Source: Chionoecetes opilio (taxonomy: Eukaryota; Arthropoda; Malacostraca; Decapoda; Majidae). Taken from it: a stretch of 64,000 bases of DNA. Positions 20,501-31,300 of this stretch are shown piece after piece. The notes beneath the pieces are model-generated. The model was not told where the DNA came from and did no database searches. It saw nothing but the letters and a program-made list of their open reading frames with translations. The translations under genes and the position numbers were made by a program. Each line of letters begins with the position of its first letter. The stretch's first letter is position 1. The DNA is taken from contig JACEEZ010001777.1 in assembly GCA_016584305.1 (NCBI GenBank), positions 112,501-176,500 of the forward strand, written 5' to 3'.

Positions 20501-23500
20501 TTTATTATGAAATATTTGTTAGTAATGTATCAATTCTGCTGTGTCTCTAAAGACACCATACACCTGGCAGTGAGTGTCTGGGGGTGCTGCAGCTCTGCAG
20601 CCCTATGCCACGAGCTGCCACTGCTAGTTATTGTAATATCAAGATCAAGAATAGGAACATGCCTACGTGAAAATTTGGAACACTCGCCGACAGCGACGAG
20701 AATTCCGATCGGCGAGAGTTTCAGGTACCGTGTGATAGCCATAGTGACTCACCACTCAAGCTTATCACATCATGGCCAGAGTAGAGGCTTGGGTTCTACT
20801 GCAGTTTAATGCATTGCAAGACACTTAATTATAACCGTGCTCAACTTGTAGATCTGATAGTTTGCAGCATTTATAACCCCAACAACACCCGTTGGAAATT
20901 AAAAATACCCACCCCTCCACTGGGCCTCCAGGAAAAACAACCCCAGCGAGGTTAGGTTACATAATCAATTCCCAGGCTAGGTTAACTAGCGGGAGGGGGT
21001 CTACAGATATGTCAATAGGGTATTGGTCAATAGGGAGTATTGTACTAAACTGCAGTTTTACCGAGCCTTTCAACTATTTGAAAAACAAAAGAACAAACAA
21101 ATGCAAACAAAGAACACTTTTGCTCACCGGGTAATCAACCCCTGGAACAACCTTCCTGAACACGTTGTGAGTGCTTCCTCTTTAAACACAATAAAAAAAA
21201 TATATGACCACCCAAAGACCTGTGGACCACCACATACAACGGATAGAAATGGAGGCGGGCAACAGGATCTGAGTAGATCAGTAGTGAACCCGCAACATTT
21301 ATTGTTCTAAGTCTTTAAGTCGTAAGTCTATTTCCTAAATGAAAACTCAATTTTTCCAGTTAATCTTATGGATTAATATATTAATCATGAGGATAGTAAA
21401 GGGGGAAAAAAAACTATCCTTAACAATTTTGTCTTAACCCTTGTCATGAACTTACCTGAGCTGGAACATTAGAGGTCTAGGTTAAGATTCATTTTATCAA
21501 CCCTGCCATGTCTCGCTTACTACCTTATGAAGGACTAATCTTTTGTCATTCACGTCTTCTACTAACCTTCAAACCTCTTGGCAAGCTGTTACTTTGGTCA
21601 AAATCGCGGACAAAAATTATCTGATAAGAATAAATAAGGTGCAACTCCACCGTCGCCATCAGCACAGTCAGAGACCGCGGGCCAAACCCTCCCTCACGAA
21701 CAGCAGCCAGGCTAGGTTGATTAAGGTTAAGGTTAGGTTTCGTTTAGTTTAAAATAAACAAAACTAAATCTAACCTTAAAGTAATCGTCCAGACCATTTC
21801 ATCATTCCTGATTTGATGTACTAGTTAGAATATAGCCATTATCGAGTGTATCAACAATATGTTCTCACTTTTTGCATCCAGTCAGCCGTTTTTGAATAAT
21901 CCGCAATCAAAATCTGTAAATTCCCCGAGCTTCGAAAACGCTACTGGCAACTGGCAAACGATGGCACCATGGCTCAGTGACGTCAGCCCAGGAGCTTCCT
22001 CCCTCCCGCGCTTATAGAAATACACATAAACCTAGGCAATAAACATAGTACTTGAAGAATTTTGAGTGTTTCTGATAGATTTTTTTTGCGATATGGTATA
22101 CACATGCATCCTTGATGGGTGCAGCAAGAAAGCTGTGCCTCTCCAGAGAAGTTTGTACACGTATCAGACCAATAGGCGAGAAATGTGTAAAAAATGTTGG
22201 TGCGTCGGACGACGTTGGCGCATTTCGGTGAAGGTAGGGAAACCGGGGATGGGTGTTGGTGATTGGGGAAGGGGGAGGGTGTTGGTGGTGGAGGAAGGGG
22301 ATGGTTGTTAGTGGTGGGGGAAGGGGGTGGATGTTGGTGGTGGAGGAAGTGGGTCGGTGGTGGGGGAAGGGGGTGGGTGTTGGTGGTGGGGGAAGTGGGT
22401 GGTGATGTTGATGGTGGTGGGAAAGTGGGTGGATGTTGGTGGTTGGGGAAGGGGATGGTGTTGGTGGTTGGGGAAAGAGATGGGTGTTGGTGGTTGGGGA
22501 AGGGGATGGGTGTTGGTGGTTGGGAAGGGGATGGGGATGGGAGTTAGTGTGATGGGGGAAGGGGATGGGAGTTAGTGTGATGGGGGAAGGGGGTGGGTGT
22601 TGGTGGTTGGGGAAGGGGGGATGGGTGTTGGTGGTGGGTGGATGTTGGTGGTGGGGGAAGGGGATGGGTGTTCGGTGGTGGGGGAAGGGGATGGATGTTG
22701 AAAGTGGAGAAGTGGGTGGGAACGGGGGTGGATGTTAGGGGATGTGGGTCGGGGAAGGGGATGGGTGTTGGAAGCGGGGATGTGGGTGGGAACAGGGGTG
22801 GGTGTTGTGGGATGTGGGTGGGTGTTGGGGATGAAGTAAAGTGAATAATAGCAGATTCTTGAAGGACTCCACCATCCCCCCCTCTCTCTCTCTCTCGGTG
22901 AACTCCTCGTGTGACGTCATCAATAATATTCACGGGCCTGTTGGAGGGATGAAACTTTTTTTCCCGCGCTTTTTACAAAAGTCGTGTTTTTACGGAAATA
23001 AGGCGTGGAAATGAATAATTTTTTGTGGATTAGGTGTTTTGAATGAACATTCAACATATTTATTAAAAAAAAAAATGGGTTTGGACAATTACTTTAACCT
23101 GAACCTAACCTAGCCTGGCTGCTGTCCGTAAGGGAGGGCTGGGAGAGGCGCTTGTCCCGTGATCTGGACTGTGCTGATGGTGACGGTGGAGTTGCACCTT
23201 ATTTATTCTTATCAGATAATTTTTGTCTGTGATTTTGACCAAAGTAACAGCTTGCCAAGAGGTTTGAAGGTTAGTTGAAGACGTGTATGACAAAAGATTA
23301 GTCCTTCATAAGGTAGTAAGCGAGATATGGCAGGGGCGATAAAACAAATCTTAACCGAGGTCTATAACAGCAGTTGCTTGATAGATGATCAAAATAGTGA
23401 ATATCAGCAATGCCCAGAGTGCACAAATGGGATATTTTAGATAGGGGAAAGAAACAATACTTAGAAGCACAACAATCAGTAAGCAAGAACCAGACTTCAT

Positions 23501-26500
23501 TTCTTTTCAGACAGGAATATTAAGTTTTGTATCAGAATGGGAATGTGGGTGATCAGTGCTGATGTTGAACGTATTTTAAGAATGTCAGATAGGTAACGGT
23601 TTTGTCAAAAGCTAAGTAATAGTGTGTATATTCACCACATGCACCTGCTGCACTACAAGTACGGTAGCTATTAGAAATGTAGCGGTCGAACTAGATTCAT
23701 GAAACCTCGTCGTGTAGATAAATATGGTAATTCTGATGAACTTCACCCCTATCTTTTTCTTCTTCCCCTTATAGCCAACAAGCCTGGGGAGCTTGTGGGA
23801 AGCTGGGGTTTTGGGGTGGGGGAAGCAAATAGGGTAACTGATTTATGGCTCTACATAAAACATCAAAATAACTGTATACAAAAATCTAGGGAAATTCCCT
23901 AAAGTAGATATTTCCGTAGAAGTCAATTGTTAGAGAATTTACTTGAATGGATATTTGTAAAGATTTGGCCAATTTTGGGAAAGCAATAAATGAGTCGTGT
24001 CTGCCTTCCCTACCCAAAAACCCTAGTTTCCCATAGGACCCCTAAGCTTGATGGTCATAGAAAGTCAAAGAAAAACCTAACCTTTCTAGTCAGAGGGGGC
24101 TGTGCCCCCCTGGACCCCCTTAAGGGTTACTAATCTAACGTCACTCTAACCCCCTAAAATTTACTAACCTAACCTCACTATAACCCCCTAAAGATTACTA
24201 ACCGAATCTCACTTTAACCCCCCTAAAATTCACTAACCTTACCTTCTAAAGGTTAAGCCCCAGTCCCACTGTGGCAATTTTTAGCTGCGAACCAATACGA
24301 ACCAGCATTCGTTGTGCATCTCACACCATCGTATTGATTCTACTTACTCCTCATTAGTTCGCCGTCACTTTCGTATTAGATCGGCCACATCCGCAGGCCA
24401 ATATGACTGTTTTGGAATGTTTAAAACAATCGCAGAGGTCTGCGAATTGAAGCCCATTCGTACTGCATCCCTGGAATACCGTATCAATTAGAATAACTTC
24501 TTGTTGGTTTGTATCTCATCGCATTGCTTCCCCCCCCCCCTTTCTCATTCACCTCCACCCACCCCCGACTCCACTCCCCCTACTCCCATGACCACGTGAT
24601 AACACTTCCCCCTACTCCCACCACCATATGGTGACACTACCCCCTCGACTACCTTCCCCCTACTCCCACGACCACGTGATTACACTCCCCCCGTTACTCC
24701 CTACCCACTACTCCCATCAGCACATGGTAACACCCCAACCCACACCAACACCACGCCTTCTCCACCCCTCACCCCGTTTCCCCAGCAACACCAACACCCC
24801 CTTCTTTATTACAACCACCCTCCCCCGTGTGTGAAGGGAGCTTTGTGTGTGAATGTGTGGAGGGAGCTTTATGGGAGCGTCTGTTATGATGCGGGTAGTG
24901 TATACTGTTGTATGGGGCTGTATATCATTATATTTGGTTATATGGTTAACAAATTAGGCTATATGCGAGCGGACTTCGATTGCGCAGGTGATGACAAAGT
25001 ATACAGAAATATTGTTCAATACATTGTATTTATTTCCAAAACAAACATATCACTGCATATTCAGTTACTGCATTCGTTGCAATTCTGTCTTGAGGTAGAA
25101 CCAATACGGACCCCTATTTTTCTATCAAAAGATCGCCATCATTCGCAAGCGATGTCATTCTTAGTTATTCGTATTGATTCCCCAAATTATTCGCCACTGT
25201 GGGACTGGGGCTTTACTTACCTAGCCTCACTACTATAAGCATCTAAAAGTTACTATCGTAACTTCACTCTAACCTCAGCAAGGTTACTAACCTAACATCA
25301 CTTTAACCCCTGCAAGGTTACTAACCTAACCTCAGTATAACCCCCTAAAAGTTGCTAACCTAAGCTCACTAACCCACTCAAGGTTACTAAGCTAACTTGG
25401 GGTTGCCCCCCTAAACACCCCTTATGTTATTGTTCATTTCTGACAGCTGATGTAGAGATATAAATACTGCAAATTGTCAGATCTGCAACTTGAAAACGGT
25501 TATAGCTACGTGACTCGTATTGTATCAAGCTGCAGTAGAACCACCGTATCTAACCATACCTTACATAAGTTGTGTTAACTGCCGTGTATCAGTCTCTTGT
25601 CTGCATATAATATCCTAGCTGCCGTGTAACTGTAAAGGTTGTTTCAAAACAACCTGACCTGACGTTACATAACCACATGTCACATATCATAGTGTTTTGC
25701 CTCTAAACAGTTCAAATAGGGCCAAATTATACTCGAATCACATGCGTAGTTGTGATATGACTTGAGAAAGCAAAGGGAAAGAATCTTGCAATCTGGGGAA
25801 ATATCGCTCGCCATCTAAGGAAAATCCCTAGCAGGTAAAACTGCAGTTTGGTACAATAGTACTCCCTTTTGACCAATCCTCTCCAGACATGCCCCTCAAG
25901 ACACCCCCGCTAGTTCACTAACCTAACTTTAATTATGTAACTTAACTTCGCTGACGGAGGTTTCACCTTCCAGACAGATTTTGTTATTTTTCCTTTCCGA
26001 CGGCTGTTGTAGGGGTTAGAAATACAGTAAAACCTAGCTTTAATGGACCTCTATATAACGAAATTAGGCTTTAACAAACTTTTTCTGCCAGTCCAGTATA
26101 TGCGGGGATTTACCAAATAAGTTCGGTAAATGCGGGGTTTGGTTTGGTGGTGGGCCGGCCGAACATGTACACTCAGGTCAGTCCGCGGCAGTGGAAACAA
26201 AGCCGAGCGTAGAAGTATGCAAACTTTCATCTAATGTAACGAAGAAAGTTCATTATACACGGAAATGGTCAGAAATAGCGAACTTTCTCCTCGTATAACG
26301 AACGAAGCTTGTTATATGCGAAAAGTTCGGATCCCTGGGATATAACGGACTTTCGTATATAACATCACCTCCTTCCCCCAATTGGTTCGTTAAAGCAAGG
26401 GTTTACTGTACTGTCGGAAATGGTCAGATCTACAAGTTAAGTATGGTTATAACTACGTGCCTTGTATTGCATGAAACTGCAGTAGAACCCCCTAGCAAAT

Positions 26501-28324
26501 TTATCACCATACATTTCAAGCCTCAATATAACCTAGCATTATAATCACATCATCAAGCCTTCATATAAGAGTAAAGAGTCCTTTCAACTTACCTTCAAAG
26601 TTGTGATGCACCGTGACACGGCTGCCCAATGGCACCTGGCGATGGTAGGTGATGGGCTGGTGCGTATGTACATTGTAGTTTTCGACAACGCCACATTTTC
26701 TATTGAAGTCGAAGGTGGCAGGTTTAACGCAGGTGCAGTAATCTTTGACTTGCAAAAAGTGTTTGTGTCGCAAACATAAATTGTAAAGTTCCTTAGGTTT
26801 CCCGTTACACTCCAAATATAAATGCAGTAACTCCAATTCGCCGTCGCCACAATGTTCTATAGCCGTGACGACTAGTGAAGTGAACCCTCAGCCTATGCGT
26901 GACGTGGCAATTACATGCGGAGTAGTATAAGCATCAAGATATTCCTCTACATTATTACCATGAAATATATATGCTTAAATATATCAGAAAGGTTGATGTG
27001 GTACGAACTTAGAGCATTACATATCCATATATGCAATACAGGGAAGTCCCATGATACGAGAGGTGTAAATTAGGGTCTATTTTCAATATACGAGATCGAA
27101 AATCCAATGATACGACATTCAAACTGGGGTGAGTAAAATTATCAAGTTCAAAATGCGCGCCCTACCACTCCCGGGCTGGACAAAGGGGGATTTGGTTAAC
27201 CCCAGTGAGGTCACCCCTAGCAAGCCGTGACCTGAAGTTTAATTAAGCATATGGCGCGGACTGACATTTAGGGGTAATTAGCAGGTGTGCCGCCCGAACC
27301 TTGGGACCGCAGTCAAGTCACTCCTAGTAAGGCGTGACCTGAAGGGTAATTAAGCATATGGCGCGGCCTGACCTTCAGGGGTAATTAGCCAAGTGTGCGA
27401 CCCCAACCTTGGGACCACTACACTACCTTCTCTTGTATCACGTGGCGTCCCCTACATTACAACGTCTTTTTTGCTTGTTATGCATGTTTTATGTTTAATT
27501 AATGTGCAGTTATGTTATTTTCTGTGCTATTTTCTCTTTCAGAATGCTTTTTCTACAGAATAGGTAGTACAGTGTGGGTAATATAGACGCTGTGTGTTTG
27601 TTGTGTTTGCTATAGTTTATTTTAGCTTGAAAAACATGTCTTATTTTTTTTTTTTTTTTATATAATTGATGGGGTCCTGGAACCAAACCTATATTTTACC
27701 ATTACAGGGAGGTCCCATTATACGAGCATTCGGTATACAAGAACCCGATGATACGAGAGGTGTAAATTAGGGTCTATTTTCAATATACGAGATCGAAAAT
27801 CCAATGATACGACATTCAAACTGGGGTTGAGTAAAATTATCAAGTTCAAAATGCGCACCCTACCATTCCCGGGCTGGACAAAGGGGGATTTGGTTGACCC
27901 CAGTGAGGTCACCCCTAGCAAGCCGTGACCTGAAGGGTAATTAAGCATACGGTGCGGCCCGACATTTAGGGGTAATTAGCAGGTGTGCGGCCCCAACCTT
28001 GGGACCGCAGTCAGGTCACCCCTAGCAAGGCGTGACCTGAAGGGTAATTAAGCATATGGCGCAGCCTGACCTTTAGGGGTAATTAGAAGGTGTGGGGCCC
28101 TAACCTTGGAACCGCTACACTACCTTCTCTTGTATCACGTGGCGTCCCCTACATTACAACGTCTTTTTTGCTTGTTATGCATGTTTTATGTTTAATTAAT
28201 GTGCAGTTATGTTATTTTGTGTGCTAATTTCTCTTTCAGAATGCTTTTTCTACAGAATAGGTAGTACAGTGTGGGTAATATAGACGCTGTGTGTTTGTTG
28301 TGTTTGCTATAGTTTATTTTAGCT

Positions 28325-28356
<32 letters not shown>

Positions 28357-31300
28357 TTTTTTTTTTTTTTTTTTAATTGATGGGGTCCTGGAACCAAACC
28401 TATATTTTACCATTAGTTATGTGTTTCGTTATACGAGATTTCGCTTTACGAGTAAGCCAGGTGGAACCTAACTGCTCGTATCTTCGGGACCTCCCTGTAG
28501 TTATGTGTTTCGTTATACGAGATTTCGCTTTACGAGTATGCCAGGTGGAACGTAACTGCTCGTATCTTCGGGACCTTCCTGTAATTCATGCAAGCTGTAC
28601 CTGCTCCTTACAGAGGAACTATTTATAACCAGGTGTAATCAAGGGTGTACTGCGGCTTAGTCTAGCAAGGTAGTCCCTGGGAGAGCATCTGATTGGACTT
28701 AGAATTTTTGAGGCACCTCATATTGCATAGCGGCCGTGTGGGTTAACCAAGGCTGACCGCACGCTATAACCTTTGCAGATGTGAAGTATAATAAGCATAC
28801 TGTACAGTGCTGTAATTTGGTTCAGATAAGCTTGGAGGTGACTTATTCATAATAACCATAAAATAATATCTTTGTCAATCCCCGATGGTGGTTGTGCACA
28901 TTGTCCACGATTCTATGGGCCCAAAACAGTGGAAGTCATCGTCACCACTATTCATGGGTCAAATAGAATTTTATTTAGTGGTGCTTGTCATTTAATGATG
29001 AAAAAAAGGCAAGGGAGGTTTCAGGGAGACCTAGATATGTTTGATCAAAATTGGCAGGACAGATTTCTTGTGCAGCCTTACCTGTATCTGTTATTTCAGA
29101 GTACCTGAGTGGTTTGTTTATTCCTTCAATTTCCTAAAACCCATTAACCTTGCTGCTATGTTAGGTTAAATGTACATCCATAATGTTGTGATGTATGGCG
29201 ATGAGGTTTGAATTTCTTTATTAAGAATTTTTATTCAAAATCCTTTTATGGGTAAAATTAAGTGTGATCTAGTACACATAGAGTTTCTATAAAACATAGT
29301 TATACCTAGGGAACTTTCCAAAAAGGTGTGCTATATAGTAAGTTATACCAGACATAGTTCCCCTATCAAAAATTAACAAGTAGCAATTAGAGAAGACTTA
29401 AACAGAAGACTTATTCTTCCTAATGAAAAATCAAGGGTCAAAAGTATGTTTTAAGTAGGCTGCATACCCATTCATGCCACCAGAAATTCTTGGTGACTGA
29501 AAAGAAAGGTAGCTGTAGTTATTACTCTTCTTTCATCAGAATGTTGTCTCATGTGCTCACCTAGTATTGCAGCTTCACATGGACTGATGGCAGTTCCATT
29601 TCTAGGTCCCTGTCGCCACAAAGCACTGCCAGTGTGGACATCAGTTCTTTGAGGAGCGTAGAAGATCTACTGCATCCAACACCTCAGAAATTGAAGATTT
29701 AGAGGAAGGTGCGCAGAAGGACATGAAACCCAGCCGGGGCTCTGCCTCGTCCAGCTCAGGTGGTGGGGCAGTGGGTATTGGGGCCGGGGCAAGCAAGGGC
29801 GAGCTTGGGTCACCTGCACCTGAAGGAAAACGACGCAGTGAGAGAGTCAAGCGAGAGAAGCCGAACTTCTACGATGCCTTGGAATATGATAATCAGATGA
29901 GAAAGGTTTGATCTCAGGAATTTTGTCCATTCTATTTTTATAGTATGTAGTATTTTCAGATATTCATACATATAAGAGGCTTTCGTTTTCTCAGGCTCCA
30001 GTCTTTGTTCTGAATGCTTTGCAATACATGTGGCCTTATAAATGTGTTGATATATCCTGAGTGATATATGGCAGAGCCTTATTTCAGAGAGTAGGGTAAG
30101 GATTTTCCTTGTACATCTCTTGCCTGGTTTTTGTGTCAAAGCAGCTTAGAGGATACATCATGTTAAGACATCATAATGTCATCTTGACCACAATACTGTA
30201 ATCCCTCCCTCCCACAAGGCATAGCTGTTGCACACAGGAACCAACAATGGTTATGCACCATGTTGACATTAGTTCCCCTGTACATATAGGTTTTTGAGTT
30301 TTCTCCATCAAGTACTTCAAGATGCTAATTAAAAACATTTACATAAATTTCATTTTACGAAAATAATACATTTAAGTGCTACTACAGTGTTTCCAAATCC
30401 TCAGGCTCGCAAGGAGAGGCAGAAAGAGGAGCCTCCGAACCCCACTGGCCGTGTGAAGAGAGAACGCAAAGTGAAGAATAACTCTGAGCCAGTAAGTGTT
30501 GAAACTTTGTTGAGGTGACCATGTGTCCAGAAGGATCTCATGGTCACCTCATGGAATGCAGAATGAATCTCATGGAATCTCAGAATGTTATTTGTCCTTA
30601 CCACCATATAGGAGTCGGTAGAGGCATAGGTAGCATTTTGAAGAGCTGCATCCTCCTCCATTATGTGATGTCTTATTCCATATAGGGCTGAAAATGTTTT
30701 CACAAAGTTATGTGATATGTGCCATGCTAGATGATGAGATTGAAGAGTAGAATATATGAAGGAAAGACATCTTAGAGGATTGAAAGTAATGCAAGAAATG
30801 TAAACTGTTATAAGAGGAAATCCCCATCCTTATAAAAGAAAATCTGCATTTGTTTGGGTATACCCCGACTCTGCTTGCCATTTTTCTACATTCACAATAT
30901 TACATACATAATATACAGTAAACCCTCTCTAATTCCAACCTGTATAATTCAAAATCTGGATAATTCGGCCTGTTTCAGGCCCAGTTCAAATTTTTCAACA
31001 ACTTTCCATAATCCGAACTGAAGTTCAAATTTTCGGAGTTTCCTGCAGCATCTTCCACCTTCTCTGTGCCATCCACTTCGTCAGCCAGGCTCCACATCGC
31101 CTCCAACACATTAATCACCTCAAGCACTGAAGACCTTACCTTACATACAGGGGCATATCTAGGGAATCTAGGGTAATCTACTTCTTGGGGGAAGCACTGG
31201 AATTGCGCCCCTGGTGGTGGGGTGCGAGCGAAGCCTCTGCAACTGGGGGTCCGAGAACATTATTCGAAATATGAGCAATTCTAGGATCATTTTGAAGCCA

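Larger units (their letters stand above)
21472..23363. mobile_element. Fold-back element, copy 2, split by a TTAA-flanked element
   Basis: The left arm (GTTAAGATTCATTTTATCAA, then CTCGCTTACTACCTTATGAA) and the right arm ending ATCTTAACCGAGGTCT are reverse complements over about 300 bases. The arms match the fold-back copy at 3577-4072. The TTAA-flanked element (21776-23097) sits in the AACCTTAACC-rich centre where the arms meet. Confidence 0.75.

Noticed and set aside
22544..22933. Pro/His/Thr-rich 129-codon ORF on the minus strand
   Set aside because: It is the reverse reading of the G-rich minisatellite.
24831..25238. 135-codon ORF beginning MKGALCVNVW
   Set aside because: It spans the interior and right TIR of the Harbinger-like element, with no family motifs. 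Chance frame.
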